Shown here: one piece after another, positions 7,600 to 18,014 of the stretch
How positions within the stretch are numbered: the stretch's first letter is position 1
Layout of the letters: every line of letters starts with the position of its first letter
Source: Acidiflorens sp963847715
GTDB taxonomy: Bacteria; Acidobacteriota; Terriglobia; Terriglobales; Acidobacteriaceae
DNA length: 64,000 nucleotides
Direction: 5' to 3'
Assembly (NCBI GenBank): GCA_963847715.1
Contig: CAWKAZ010000010.1
Coordinates: 62,001 to 126,000 of the forward strand
Made by a program: the position numbers and the translations under genes
Notes under the pieces: model-generated
Told to the model about the DNA's origin: nothing
Databases searched by the model: none
The model's input: only the letters and a program-made list of their open reading frames with translations

Positions 7600-8916
7600 T
7601 TAGCGCCGCAGCGTGCCGGGAGCCTGGGTCTTGGAAGTTACCGATCGAATAATCACATCGTCGCCTTCCTTCAGGTCACCCTTCAGAACTCCGGCGACTT
7701 CCGTGAATGCATGGTCCGTGATGCCAAGCGAAACCTTGACAGGCTCCATTGATTGATCAGGATGAAGCTTCCAAACCACAGCACTCTCCGCTTTCGGAGC
7801 ACGCGGAAGATTCTGAGCGCTGACACCGGCGGCGTTCTCGTCGGCCACGGCTTTCGGTGAGCGCTGCTCGTCGGTTCCTTCGATCCCATACCGCTTATAA
7901 AGCTCGAGAACCTCATCCGGCGTCATTGGAGGTTTATAGCGCAGTGCTGTGTTGGGGAGTTTCACTACGTTCTGCGTTGTCGCGACTGGGATAGTTACGT
8001 AAGCGGTCATGCCGGGAAACAGTTTCAGCTCAGGATTCGCGAATTCGATGATGGTGTCGTAGGTAACCACGCTTTGCACCGTCGTCGGGTTCATTCGGAT
8101 CTGGCTGACGACACCCTGAAAAGTCTGCTTGGGAAGCGCATCGACCTTGAAGGTGACTACCTTGCCTAACTTAATGTTATCGACATCAGACTCGTCGGTC
8201 TTCGCATACACCCACATTTTGGTCAAGTCTTGTGCGATCGTGAAGATGGTTGGCGCTTGTAGAGACGCGGCAACGGTTTGCCCTACGTCAACATTGCGCG
8301 CAACCACGGTCCCGTCGATGGGAGATCGGATTATCGTGTAATCAAGGTTGGTCTGGGCCACGGAGACTGCGGCTTCTTTCTGACTAATTTGTGCTTCGGC
8401 TTGAGTGATGTTGGCTTGTGCCGCGCCGACGGATGCATTCGCCGCGTCATAGTTTGATTTTGCGAGATCGAGTTGTTGCTGGCTCATGACGCCGTCGCGG
8501 GTGAGACCGACAGCCCGGTCATAGTCCGCCTTAGTCTGCACGAAGGCCGCTTGCGCTTTTTCCAGGTTGGCGCGGGCAGCGACCAGGTTAGCCTGCGCGT
8601 TTTTCAAATCCGCGGTTGCCTGTAGGAGGGCTCCCTTGAACAACGCAGGATCAATAAGCGCGATCACGTCTCCTTTATGTACGCGGGAATTAAAATCGGC
8701 ATTGAGTTTGGCGATGGCGCCGGAGACTTGCGATCCTACCTGGACGGTAATTACGGAATTGATCGTGCCTGTGGCTTCCACGACGTCACTGATTGGTCCT
8801 CGCTCCACCTTCGCGGTAAAGTGCTGCGTTTGCGCGCCGCGATTCAGACTTAAGGCGGCGAACAAACCAGCCACCACCACCACACCCGCCACGATCAGCC
8901 ACTTCCGTTTCGTCAT
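7600..8916 (-). CDS. Periplasmic adaptor (membrane fusion) protein, MacA-like
   Basis: 438 residues. An N-terminal signal-anchor (WLIVAGVVVVAGLFAALSL) is followed by a biotinyl-lipoyl strand (VEATGTINSVITVQVGSQVS), a long alpha-helical coiled-coil hairpin (about residues 90-190, rich in Ala/Gln), and the second lipoyl half DYTIIRSPIDGTVVARNVDVG. Beta-barrel and membrane-proximal domains follow. It should link an inner-membrane MacB-type pump to an outer-membrane channel. No TolC-like gene is seen nearby. It lies between the permease and ATPase genes. Confidence 0.9.
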   Translation of the reverse strand: MTKRKWLIVAGVVVVAGLFAALSLNRGAQTQHFTAKVERGPISDVVEATGTINSVITVQVGSQVSGAIAKLNADFNSRVHKGDVIALIDPALFKGALLQATADLKNAQANLVAARANLEKAQAAFVQTKADYDRAVGLTRDGVMSQQQLDLAKSNYDAANASVGAAQANITQAEAQISQKEAAVSVAQTNLDYTIIRSPIDGTVVARNVDVGQTVAASLQAPTIFTIAQDLTKMWVYAKTDESDVDNIKLGKVVTFKVDALPKQTFQGVVSQIRMNPTTVQSVVTYDTIIEFANPELKLFPGMTAYVTIPVATTQNVVKLPNTALRYKPPMTPDEVLELYKRYGIEGTDEQRSPKAVADENAAGVSAQNLPRAPKAESAVVWKLHPDQSMEPVKVSLGITDHAFTEVAGVLKGDLKEGDDVIIRSVTSKTQAPGTLRR

Positions 8917-9016
8917 TAGTTCTGGTCCCTGAGAATCAAAGCAGTCTGCTTAGAAATGTTTCGCACCCGGCAAACCTCAACGGCCAAAAGCCGTGCCTTT
9001 TCAAAACAATCAAATC

Positions 9017-10234
9017 TCATTCGTAGCGCAGCGCCTCGATCGGATCGAGCAACGACGCCTTGCGCGCCGGATAGTAGCCGAAGAACACTCCGACCGCCAC
9101 GGAGAACATTGCAGCCACAACGATCGACTCCGCTGACATCTGGATGGGCCAACCCAGCGTCTGCCCCACCAGATACGACCCGAAGATGCCAAACAGCACG
9201 CCCGCCGCTCCTCCCACCAGGCTGAGCATGATCGATTCGCCGAGGAACTGAAGCTGGATGGCTTCTTCAGTCGCTCCCACCGCCACGCGCACGCCGATCT
9301 CTCGCGTACGTTCCGTGACGGACACGAGCATGACGTTCATGATGCCGATTCCGCCAACGAGCAGCGAAACCGAAGCGATGGCGATCAAGAGAATCGTTAG
9401 CGTCTTGCTGGCATCGAGCTGCGCCTGAATGATGTCTTCTGGATTTCGGATGTTGAAGTCATCCTCTTCTTCGGGACGCAGGTGATGGCGGTCGCGGAGC
9501 ACCGCGGTCGCTTCCTGTCCAGCCATTTTGACGACATCCTGCGAAACTGCGGAGCAAAGGATGTCATCCAGCCAGGTAATGCCTTTGAGTTTCTTCTGCG
9601 CGACAGTGTACGGAAGAATGATGGTGTCGTCCTGATCTTGTCCGGATAGCGACAGACCCTTCGGGTGTAGGGTAGCGACTACTTTGCAGGGGAGACTGTT
9701 GACGCGGATTACTTTACCGACCGGAGGTTCTACGCCGAAAAGCTGGTCTCGCACCGTGCGTCCAATCACACAGACATCGGCCGCGCGATCGACGTCGTCC
9801 TGAGAAAAAACGGCTCCCTGATCCACATACCAGCGCTTGATTTCGAAGAATTCGGGCGTAACGCCGCGATAGGACGTGTGCCAATTCTGGTTGCCGTAAA
9901 TGACCTGCACGGGATCGTCGACATTCGGCGAGACGCTCTTGATGAGCGATACCTGGCTCTTGATCGCCAATGCGTCGGCCATCACGAGCGTCTTGGTATC
10001 GTGCGTGCCGGTGCGCACGCCGTTGACGGCGCGGCCTCCTGCTTCAATCCAGACAAAGTTGTCTCCAAGATTGTTGAGCTGTTGCTGGACGCGTGCCTGC
10101 CCCGCGTTGCCGATGGCAACAACGCAAATGACCGCGGCTATGCCGATGGTGATTCCGAGAACGGTGAGGATGCTGCGCATCTTGTTTCTAAGGAGCGTCA
10201 CCAGCGCCGATCGAAACAGGGCTCCGTAGTTCAT
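9017..10234 (-). CDS. ABC transporter permease, MacB/FtsX type
   Basis: 405 residues. The MacB core is seen: an N-terminal transmembrane helix after MRSILTVLGITIGIAAVICV, a large periplasmic domain (residues about 45-270), then the FtsX-like three-helix region (TILLIAIASVSLLVGGIGIM, SIMLSLVGGAAGVLFGIFG, SIVVAAMFSVAVGVFFGYYP) ending PARKASLLDPIEALRYE. Unlike E. coli MacB, the ATPase is on a separate gene (7463). It is the first gene of the operon. Substrate (drug, lipopeptide or lipoprotein) cannot be told from sequence. Confidence 0.9.
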   Translation of the reverse strand: MNYGALFRSALVTLLRNKMRSILTVLGITIGIAAVICVVAIGNAGQARVQQQLNNLGDNFVWIEAGGRAVNGVRTGTHDTKTLVMADALAIKSQVSLIKSVSPNVDDPVQVIYGNQNWHTSYRGVTPEFFEIKRWYVDQGAVFSQDDVDRAADVCVIGRTVRDQLFGVEPPVGKVIRVNSLPCKVVATLHPKGLSLSGQDQDDTIILPYTVAQKKLKGITWLDDILCSAVSQDVVKMAGQEATAVLRDRHHLRPEEEDDFNIRNPEDIIQAQLDASKTLTILLIAIASVSLLVGGIGIMNVMLVSVTERTREIGVRVAVGATEEAIQLQFLGESIMLSLVGGAAGVLFGIFGSYLVGQTLGWPIQMSAESIVVAAMFSVAVGVFFGYYPARKASLLDPIEALRYE

Positions 10235-10500
10235 AATTCCGATGCGTCCTCGATCTTGGGAAAGGTATTGAACAGCCCTATAGAGGATACCCTTTAGAGG
10301 TCGGTATCGCCCTCGCTCAATCTCAATCGTGACCTGGAAGTTAAGGGTAGTTGTGATGAATTAAGAGGGCATAAATCGAGCATGAAATTCTGTTCAGAAG
10401 CGTGCGGAGGGGTTCTGGCTGGGAGTCGTTAATCTGACCCTTATGGTCAGTTGCAAACTGGGCGAGAGAGCAATAGAGTACGTCCGAGAAAGGACCACGA

Positions 10501-10986
10501 TTGAAGATCTCGCAAAAAGGCCTCTACGCGCTGCAAGCCATTACCACGCTTGGCCGCCGGTATGGCGCGCAAACGGTCAGGATCCGCGATATCGCGCAGG
10601 AAAGCGACCTGCCGGAGAAGTTTCTTGAGTTAATTCTGCTGGAACTCAAGAACGCGCGCATCGTGGAAAGTGTCCGCGGCGCCAAGGGTGGCTACCGTTT
10701 GCGGCGTCCGCCGGAGGAGATCAAGCTCAGCGAGATTGTCCGGCTGGTCGATGGTCCGCTCGCGCCTTTCGGGGATGCGGACCAACTGCGAAGTCTGATT
10801 GTCAGCGATCCCGACCATCGCGCGCTGTACGGTGTGTTTCTGGAAGTACGGGATGCCGCCGCCAAGATACTGGAAAGCACCTCCGTGGCGGACATCGTCG
10901 GCGAGGGGAATAAGTCCCGCAAGAAGTCGCGCGGAAAGAAGAAGGCTAAGACAAGTCCCACCCTGGAGATTCTGCACAAAGAGTGA
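10501..10986 (+). CDS. Rrf2 family transcriptional regulator without Fe-S cysteines
   Basis: 161 residues from a TTG preceded by GAAAGGA. Winged helix: KISQKGLYALQAITTLGRRY, then IRDIAQESDLPEKFLELILL and the wing VRGAKGGYRLRRP. The region that carries three cysteines in IscR/NsrR (here VDGPLAPFGDADQLRS) has none, so it is not an Fe-S sensor; it resembles the CymR-like group. The tail is very basic (KSRKKSRGKKKAKT). It lies divergent from the efflux operon (266 bases between) and could control it or the next gene; both are inferences. Confidence 0.85.
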   Translation: MKISQKGLYALQAITTLGRRYGAQTVRIRDIAQESDLPEKFLELILLELKNARIVESVRGAKGGYRLRRPPEEIKLSEIVRLVDGPLAPFGDADQLRSLIVSDPDHRALYGVFLEVRDAAAKILESTSVADIVGEGNKSRKKSRGKKKAKTSPTLEILHKE

Positions 10987-10990
10987 TCGT

Positions 10991-11932
10991 GTGCCGCTCT
11001 TGGCGCGGATGCCCGCCGGCACGGCGGCACTGCGGATACGGGTTTGGGTCAATCCTGCTATCGTCGCCTCGGCACTACTGAGCCTGTTTCTAGAACTGGC
11101 TATCATCCGCTGGCAGGCCACGGTTTTCCTTTTTTTCCTGGAGTCTGAAGATCCGCTGACCCTGCCTCCGGATCTCCTCGCCCAGAAGCGCTTTCTGGAC
11201 AAGACTGATACATACGCTAATCCGAACATCCGTGCCGACGTCTCCACCGACGACTGGCCGTTTTTCTACATGCCGGCGCGAATCTATCCCGTCTCGTACC
11301 TGGGAATGGTCGTCTTGGTTCTGGCCCTCTCACTGTTCCTGATTTCCAACTTACTACCGGAGCGGCCCCAGATCGGCAATTTCCCCTTTTTCCTTCTGGG
11401 AGCAGGCTTCATGCTGATCGAAACCAAAGGCATCACTGAACTGGGGCTCACCTTCGGCAATTCGTGGCAAGTGATCGGAGTGGTGATCGCCGCGATCATG
11501 GTGATGGCCTTCTTGGCCAACTGGGCTGTGCAGAAACTCAAGATCGAGCGTCTGGTTCTGCCGTACGCCTTGCTGCTGGCGTCGCTGGCCCTGGGTTGGT
11601 GGGTCGCGAAAAACGGGGGACTACCCTCGACCTGGAGCGGCCGCATCGGAACCGCGATGCTGCTCACTTCCCCGATGTTCTTCTCCGGCATCGTCTTTTC
11701 TGCCCTGCTGAAATCCCGCGGCGACATTTCCGGAGTCATGTCGGCAAATCTGTTCGGCGCGATGTGCGGCGGCTTGTTGGAGTACAACTCGATGTATTTC
11801 GGGTTCCGGTTTCTCTACCTGATCGCCGCCGCCTTGTATCTGCTCGCTATCGGTTGGGAATTTGTCACGTTTAAATGGCCAACGGCAGCAGCTGTTTCAG
11901 CGCGGGCCGTAGGAGCAGCCGTGGGAAAATAG
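10991..11932 (+). CDS. Polytopic membrane protein, internally shortened
   Basis: A GTG at 10991 or an ATG at 11009 opens about 313 residues with seven or eight hydrophobic segments. The N-terminal part (NPAIVASALLSLFLELAIIR) looks like the start of large membrane proteins that carry a spermidine-synthase-like domain, and DDWPFFYMPARIYP followed by FFLLGAGFMLIETKGITELG looks like their second half. The middle several hundred residues expected between them are missing, in frame. It starts a few bases after the Rrf2 gene, so the two are probably cotranscribed. Probably a non-catalytic remnant; function unknown. Confidence 0.6.
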   Translation: MPLLARMPAGTAALRIRVWVNPAIVASALLSLFLELAIIRWQATVFLFFLESEDPLTLPPDLLAQKRFLDKTDTYANPNIRADVSTDDWPFFYMPARIYPVSYLGMVVLVLALSLFLISNLLPERPQIGNFPFFLLGAGFMLIETKGITELGLTFGNSWQVIGVVIAAIMVMAFLANWAVQKLKIERLVLPYALLLASLALGWWVAKNGGLPSTWSGRIGTAMLLTSPMFFSGIVFSALLKSRGDISGVMSANLFGAMCGGLLEYNSMYFGFRFLYLIAAALYLLAIGWEFVTFKWPTAAAVSARAVGAAVGK

Positions 11933-11964
11933 GGTAGTAGGCTACTTTGAAGTAGCCAACTACC
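11933..11964 (+). terminator. Hairpin directly after the membrane protein gene
   Basis: A nested stem, GGTAGT/ACTACC enclosing GCTACTT/AAGTAGC with a two-base loop, starts one base after the stop codon. There is no clear T-run, so termination efficiency is uncertain. The remaining stretch to 12237 shows no gene. Confidence 0.5.
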
Positions 11965-12237
11965 GAAAATAGGATGAATTTGACAAGATGCCAGGTCGAA
12001 AGAAGCGCAGGCCGGGAACCGGAGGCTAATCCAAACATCCCGTAAGGGACATGGGCCGACAAGAACGGACGTTAGCGGACATTCCTCCCCCAAGTTGATC
12101 CCATCGAGAGAGTAACTGTTGAAAACAGGTTTTCACTCAGAACCTACCCTGCTCGAGTGTGATCGCTATGTTACGTCAACCAAGTCGGGCGTCGGGTCGC
12201 GGGTTGATTCGCTGATGTAGTGCTAGACTTTGGCGTC

Positions 12238-13212
12238 ATGGGAAATGTTTGTGTGCGATTCCGCGTCTTTTCCTTGGCGTTCGTTGCGCTGTCGTGTGCT
12301 GCCCAACCAACACAGACTCCATTGCACGGACGTCTTTCCTTGCCTACCAAGGATTGGGGTGTTGTGTTGGCACTGCCAGGATTCGTGGCGAAAAGCGTCG
12401 AGACCAAGCCGGATGGGCGCCGCTACATGGTTGCGGAGAACGAGAACACAAACGTCGTGGTATCCGTCACGCTGGAGGAGACAAGATCCGGAACGGCGAG
12501 GTCATGTCGTCAGTCGCTTGAGGACAAAACGAAGCACCCGCCCCTGAAAATTCAGGATGTCCGTTACTCGCGTTCCGGTGACATTGATGTCATGCGCTAC
12601 GTTGTGGCGGAGTTCAAGGGCCAGAGCATCAATCAGGAAAGCCTGTTTGCCTGTCAGTTTTATGACAACACCTACATTGATCTGCACGTTTCGAAAGTGA
12701 ACTACGTCGCAGCAGACGAGCCCTTGTTTGCGGACGTACTCAACTCCATGCACATCGATAATGGGCCTCAATCCAGCATGGAGCTAGTTGGGCAGGCGAG
12801 TCGACTTTATCTGCAGCACGACTACAAAGGCGCAATCGGTCCGTACTCTCATGCGTTGGAGCTTGAGAAAGTAAATCCGAAGCTGGAGAAGTCTTTATGG
12901 ATCGTCCTCGTTGACAATCTCGGCATGTCTTATGGGATTACGGGCAACCTGCAGAAAGCGAAAGAGACATTCGAATACGGTGTGAGCAAAGATCCGGAGT
13001 ATCCCATCTTCTACTACAACCTTGCCTGCACCTACGCCGAGATGGACGATGCCACGGAAGCAAAAGGCTATCTGCAGAAAGCATTCGATCACAAAGCCAA
13101 CGCTCTGCCGGGAGAAGGCATGCCCGATCCTCGGACGGACGATTCTTTCAAGAAGCTGATGAAGAACAAGGAATTCCGAGAATTGGCGGAAACGCTTGCC
13201 CGGTCGCGATAA
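12238..13212 (+). CDS. Exported TPR-repeat protein
   Basis: From the ATG at 12238 the protein has 324 residues. A signal peptide (FRVFSLAFVALSCAAQ) leads into a beta-rich domain of about 150 residues with no family that I recognise. From about residue 180 two to three tetratricopeptide repeats follow: RLYLQHDYKGAIGPYSHALE, then NLGMSYGITGNLQKAKETFE and NLACTYAEMDDATEAKGYLQ. Likely a periplasmic or outer-membrane-associated scaffolding protein. It precedes the kinase gene by about 100 bases, but nothing shows that they act together. Confidence 0.75.
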   Translation: MGNVCVRFRVFSLAFVALSCAAQPTQTPLHGRLSLPTKDWGVVLALPGFVAKSVETKPDGRRYMVAENENTNVVVSVTLEETRSGTARSCRQSLEDKTKHPPLKIQDVRYSRSGDIDVMRYVVAEFKGQSINQESLFACQFYDNTYIDLHVSKVNYVAADEPLFADVLNSMHIDNGPQSSMELVGQASRLYLQHDYKGAIGPYSHALELEKVNPKLEKSLWIVLVDNLGMSYGITGNLQKAKETFEYGVSKDPEYPIFYYNLACTYAEMDDATEAKGYLQKAFDHKANALPGEGMPDPRTDDSFKKLMKNKEFRELAETLARSR

Positions 13213-13315
13213 GACGCTTCGCAGAAGCCAGACTGTCGCACGATCGATGCACCCCTTCATTGACTACCGTCCGCCTCGTCCATAAGATGGACCGACTGTA
13301 CAGTTGCCACTGCTC

Positions 13316-16055
13316 ATGATCGGCCAGACCATTTCCCACTATCGCATCGTTGAAAAACTTGGAGGCGGTGGCATGGGCGTGGTTTACAAGGCTGAAGACA
13401 CGCGACTGCACCGCTTTGTCGCGCTCAAGTTCCTGCCCGACGATGTTGCCCGGGATCCGCAAACACTTGCCCGTTTCGAGCGCGAAGCGCAGGCGGCATC
13501 GGCTCTGAACCATCCCAACATCTGCACGATTCACGACATCGGCGAGCAGGACGGCAAGGCGTTCATCGCCATGGAGTTCCTCGAGGGCATGACGCTGAAA
13601 CACAAAATCTCAGCGCGTCCGATGGAGACTTCGGCGATTTTCTCGCTAGCGATTGAAATTGCCGATGCCCTCGATGCAGCGCACGCCAAGGGAATTGTCC
13701 ATCGCGATATCAAGCCGGCGAACATCTTTGTGACCGAGCGCGGTCACGCGAAGATACTCGACTTCGGACTGGCGAAAGTCGCGCCTGCCAGCGGCTCATC
13801 GAGCCATATTGCATCGGCGAACACGATGACGGGCACGCTGGACGACCCGCACCTGACCAGTCCTGGGTCGACGATGGGAACGGTTTCGTACATGTCGCCG
13901 GAGCAGGCAAAGGGCAAGGAACTCGACGCGCGTTCGGACCTTTTCTCATTCGGAGCAGTTCTCTACGAGATGGCGACAGGCATGCTGCCGTTTCGCGGAG
14001 AAAGTTCGGCCACGATTTTTGAGGCGATTCTGAATCGCACTCCAGCTCCCGCGATGCGGCTGAATCCGGATCTGCCGCCCAAGCTGGAAGACGTCATCAA
14101 CAAGGCTCTCGAGAAGGATCGCGACCTGCGTTACCAGCATGCCTCTGAGATGCGCAGCGACTTGCAGCGGCTGAAGCGCGATACGGACTCGAGCCGCCAG
14201 ATTCCGGCCATGACTGACGCGGCCGCGCCTCCCGCATCGGCGCCACTCGCGGCGCCGGGCCACGACACACAAACGTCGGGCAGTTCGGCGGTGGTCGCGG
14301 TTGCGAAGCAGCACAAACTGGGACTCGGCATCGGCACCGTGATCGCCATTCTGCTGGTCGCGGCGGCCGGCTATGGAGTCTATGCCTTGCTGTCGCGCAG
14401 CCGGCCGGCTCCGTTTCAGAATTTCAGTGTCAGCAAAGCTACTGTCACCGGCAAGGCGACGCTGGTTGCCATCTCTCCCGACGGAAAATATCTGCTGCAT
14501 GTAATGGAGGAAGGTGGCCAGCAGGGCTTGTGGCTGCAGAACATTCCGACCAACAGCAATACGCAGGTCGTAGCGCCCGCGCCCGTCGACTATCAGGGGC
14601 TGCGCTTCTCGCCCGATGGCAATTACCTGTATTTCGCAACGCCTGGAACCTGGCAGCCGATCGCTGAAATATTTGTATCGCGCTCCGGTGCTCGGAGGCA
14701 CGCCGCAGAAACTGGTGACCGACATTGATTCGAACATCAGCTTCTCGCCGGATGGCCAGAGATTCGCTTATATTCTCGGGAACAATCCGAAGCCCGGTGA
14801 ATACCGGCTGATCATCCGCACGATCGCCAGCGGCGAAGAAAAAACCCTCATCTCAGGTCCCTTGAATGAAGCGCAATTCGATACGGCGTGGTCTCCCGAC
14901 GGCAAGACCATCGTCATGCCACTCTCGCAGCCTGGAGACGCGCTCGGCGGCATGGATGCAATCGATGCGGAAACCGGCAAGCGTCATCCATTCCTGATCT
15001 CGAAGGAACTTTTCTTCGCAAAGCCGGTCTGGTTGCCGGATGGCAGCGGCCTGCTGGCTTTGGCGCAGCCCTTCGCCGGACAGAATCAGATCGCTCACAT
15101 TGCTTATCCGTCCGGCAAAGTGTCGCCGGTGACTCGCGACACCAACTCCTACATCGACTTGAGCCTCGCTGGCGATGGTCACACCATAGCAACGGTAGAG
15201 AGGCAGCTTCATAACATCACGTACGTTTTGCCCGATGGCGCCGACAGTTCCCAGGCTCGGCAGTTCACCATGGAGGGTTCCGCTCCCAGCTACGAAGTTG
15301 CCTGGACGCGGAATGGCCAACTGCTGATGTCCGGCTTGGGAGGCAGTGCCGCGTTCCTCAATCCCGACTCCGGCGCGAAAACGCCGTTGCTGGCTCAGGT
15401 TCGCTTGCCTGGATTCGTTCGCTCCTGTCCCGACGGACACCTCGTTTTCTCGGCGGCTCCCGAAGCCAAAACCGAAATCCATATCTTTCGCGCGGATGAG
15501 GATGGCGGGAACATAAAAGAACTGACGCACGGGAAGTTCGACATCGTGCCGGTGTGCTCTCCCGACTCCAAAACCGTGCTCTTTGCGGACGCGGACTCGA
15601 AGATTGAGAAAGTTGCGATCGAGGGCGGCGCCTCGCAGCAGTTTCCCGACCCCAACTATGGTCGAGTCACGATTTCTCCGGACGGAAAGCTCGCGGCGTT
15701 CATAACGAATCACATTGGCGAAACCAAGGAAAGCCTCGGTCTGCTGTCACTCGACGTCACTCAGCCAGTGCGGCTCGTGGATTTCGAGCGACCCCGTGTC
15801 GAGTATGCGGTTCTGTTTGGCGACGGTCCGATCCTGTTCAAGCGCGACGGTTCAGGGATCATCTATCCGGTTCGTGACGGCCAGACCGATAATCTCTGGC
15901 TGCAGCATCTGGATGGTTCTCCGGGAAAGCAGATCACCGATTTCAAGTCGGAGTTCATCCGCGATTTCGACTACTCCGCTGATGGGAAACAACTCGCAGT
16001 GATTCGCGGCCATCGCGAAGCTGATGTGGTGCTGATCCGCGACTCGGAGAAGTGA
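13316..16055 (+). CDS. Membrane Ser/Thr protein kinase with C-terminal beta-propeller, frameshifted
   Basis: The ATG at 13316 gives the family start MIGQTISHYRIVEKLGGGGM. Kinase features: Gly-rich loop, ALKFLP with the ATP lysine, catalytic HRDIKPANI, DFGLAK, and SYMSPEQAKG in the activation segment. After a Pro/Ala linker there is one transmembrane helix (LGIGTVIAILLVAAAGYGVY), then an extracytoplasmic TolB/WD-like propeller with repeated SPDGK motifs. The frame changes by one base between 14650 and 14700; before it reads DGNYLYFATPGTW, after it KYLYRAPVLGGTPQ, which are adjacent in intact relatives. The rest of the propeller (to 16055) is uninterrupted. Confidence 0.85.
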
Positions 16056-16204
16056 GTAAGTGTGGAGATGCTCGTGTGGAGCGGGCGCCCTCGCCCGCTG
16101 CCTTTGACCTTGATTCTCGTCTCGACTATCCCAAATTTGTAAGCCCGAAAATATATTTGATAACTCTGTCCATGAAAAATGGGAGAAACGGGCGTTTCGG
16201 GATG

Positions 16205-16335
16205 GTGTTTACTGGTTAGTACCCTCCCCCTCCCCCCCCGGTCTTCTGGGATCAAGGACCTAGCGGGATTTTTCTGCCCGGTCTTTGAATCGAAAGGACT
16301 TACGTCCAAAGTCTTCTGGAATAAGGAGTTATGGG
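16205..16335 (+). repeat. Poly-C headed degenerate repeat element
   Basis: GTACCCTCCCCC and a run of eight C are followed by three degenerate units of about 25 bases (around 16240, 16280 and 16309), each like GTCTTCTGGGATCAAGGAC(C/T)TA. The reverse strand at 26420-26545 carries a related element with the same C-rich head. Each unit is weakly palindromic (AAGTC ... GACTT). No coding potential is credible in 16056-16867. Confidence 0.55.
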
Positions 16336-16429
16336 ACTTCTCGTCTCCGCTTCGGGCTGGGTGGGCCTTCGAAGTGGGGGGAAGCGTGTCAAGCCCCCTT
16401 TGTGGGGTCGAGTTTCGCGTTTTCAAGGA

Positions 16430-16490
16430 TCTTGTTTCAAAGATCTCATTTAAAGATCTCATTTCAAAGACTGCCGAGATTTCGGCAGCG
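16430..16490 (+). repeat. Short tandem repeat and hairpin
   Basis: The motif AAAGATCTCATTT occurs twice in tandem (about 16439-16465) within a longer array of TTTCAAAGA-like words, and is followed by the hairpin CTGCCGA/TCGGCAG. It belongs to the same non-coding stretch as the poly-C element. Confidence 0.5.
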
Positions 16491-16747
16491 CCCGGGGGAC
16501 CGTCTGCTGGAAGGCGGCACCTCACTTCGGACCTACGAGTTCTCTCAACCTGGAAACTGTCCCAGTCCGAATCTCTATGGTTGCGCGCGGTGAGTCTTAA
16601 GTCAACGAATTTCGGTCACGGATAGATGGGAGGAGAGAATCGCGGAGTGCAGCCGCATGTCGGGCTACTCCGTCACCGAAGACAGGCGAGCGTAGCGAGG
16701 AAGTTGGGGGTTGTCTGTGATCCCGACTCTTCGCGTTTGTGATGAAA

Positions 16748-16780
16748 CCCACTCATTCGCAAAGAACGCGAATGAGTGGG
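16748..16780. repeat. Perfect 13-bp hairpin
   Basis: CCCACTCATTCGC (16748-16760), loop AAAGAAC, and GCGAATGAGTGGG (16768-16780). It lies about 90 bases beyond the stop codon of the SIR2-like gene, on the 3' side of that minus-strand operon, and may act as a transcript end or be a dispersed repeat. No T-run on either side. Confidence 0.7.
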
Positions 16781-16867
16781 GCACCCGGCACCCCCCTTTT
16801 AAGCTGGATCAGGAGATTCAGGAAACGAACGATGGTTGGGATACTGCAGATGTGCGCCACCCGCCGA

Positions 16868-17998
16868 TCACTCCAGAGGGAGGAGCAGGCGCTGCCTGAT
16901 CGAAGGGAGGGCTTCCTCAAAAGTGCTGTGACAGGGCAAGAAACAAGACAGCGCCGCAGAACCCAGGATGCTCTTGAACCTGTCGAATACAGTTGGCGCT
17001 TTATCCACGACCGTAAACGTCTCAAGGATTGCATCGCCAACGGTGCCAAGCGCATAGAAGTAGCGGAAGAACTCATCCGTTGTGGGTAGTGAGTAGCCAA
17101 TGACAAACACATTCTCTGCTTCTGAGAGGTGCGTCGCAGCCGCTCGCCACACCGACGACAGTCCGACGTGAGCGTTTCCCTTGTTCCATGTTGGAGGCAC
17201 AATCACTGGACCCTCTGCCAGGTTGGTTCCGCAGGCTGGGCAAGAGCGTGTAACCAGAACGTTAGACATCTCCAAGTGGCGGCTTTTAGGTTCTTCCAAA
17301 AGCGGAAGCCAGATTCGGTTTGAGGCAAAGAACTCACTCATTAAGTAGGGCACTACTCTGCCGCCGCTGCATTTGTCGCAGCGTCCCCAGTTAAATGAAC
17401 CATGAAGCTTCAGAAGGTCTATCGCCCAAGGAGAAGTTTTGTGCCCAGGATTTAGGCCGTTTGGGTTTCCAGTTCGATATTCAAACGGAATCGAGTTAAA
17501 GTGAAAAGCATAATCGACACCCACGTCATAGTTGAACGTAATAACGCTTACGGAGCCTGGTTCCCTCTGATTGAGTTGTCGGACAATCTTGACGAAGCTG
17601 TCGTATGGTTGTGGAGGGAGTATTTGGTCACGAGGATTTGTGGGATACCGTAAGCAATATTCGATCGTTTTCGATATTACGTATCTGACTGCTTTCGGCA
17701 GAGTTTGGATCTCTTGGTCGGTCAGGGGTCCAAGTTTTCCCAACAGAGCGGCCATTTCAAAGACACCGAATAGGGATTCGATATTGTTGATGTTGAGTTC
17801 TGATTTCGAGTGGACTTGTTGCAGAAGCCTTCGAGCTTTAAACACAAGGTCGAAATATTCTTGTTCCTTCGGATAAAGTGGCGGCTGATCCCCCACTCCC
17901 CGCTGTATGCCCTGTGCGGCTCCGATAAACGTGCTCATCATTGGAGCACCCGCTTGAGCAGACGCTCCAGCTCCCAGAATAAAAACGTTTCGACTCAT
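16868..17998 (-). CDS. SIR2-like domain protein (candidate defence effector)
   Basis: 376 residues. The NAD-binding start FILGAGASAQAGAPM is at residues 6-20. Sirtuin-like catalytic elements follow: ITFNYD near 168 (Asn equivalent to the QNID motif), KLHGSFNW near 210 (catalytic His), and VIGYSLPTTDEFFRYF near 313. A zinc-binding insert is split as CDKC and CPAC. There is no fused membrane or TPR domain. Stand-alone SIR2 proteins in defence loci are usually NADases, not deacetylases; that role is inferred. It is the last gene of a three-gene operon, 16 bases after its neighbour. Confidence 0.8.
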   Translation of the reverse strand: MSRNVFILGAGASAQAGAPMMSTFIGAAQGIQRGVGDQPPLYPKEQEYFDLVFKARRLLQQVHSKSELNINNIESLFGVFEMAALLGKLGPLTDQEIQTLPKAVRYVISKTIEYCLRYPTNPRDQILPPQPYDSFVKIVRQLNQREPGSVSVITFNYDVGVDYAFHFNSIPFEYRTGNPNGLNPGHKTSPWAIDLLKLHGSFNWGRCDKCSGGRVVPYLMSEFFASNRIWLPLLEEPKSRHLEMSNVLVTRSCPACGTNLAEGPVIVPPTWNKGNAHVGLSSVWRAAATHLSEAENVFVIGYSLPTTDEFFRYFYALGTVGDAILETFTVVDKAPTVFDRFKSILGSAALSCFLPCHSTFEEALPSIRQRLLLPLE

Positions 17999-18014
17999 AA
18001 GTAATTCGCTCTGC

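Noticed and set aside
10799..10990. Upstream extension of the membrane protein frame
   Set aside because: It overlaps the Rrf2 coding sequence in another frame and has no similarity to membrane proteins; starts at 10991 or 11009 are more sensible.
16179..16625. 148-codon plus-strand frame
   Set aside because: It runs over repeats (poly-C head, AAAGATCTCATTT words, hairpins); the translation has no domain and follows repeat periodicity.
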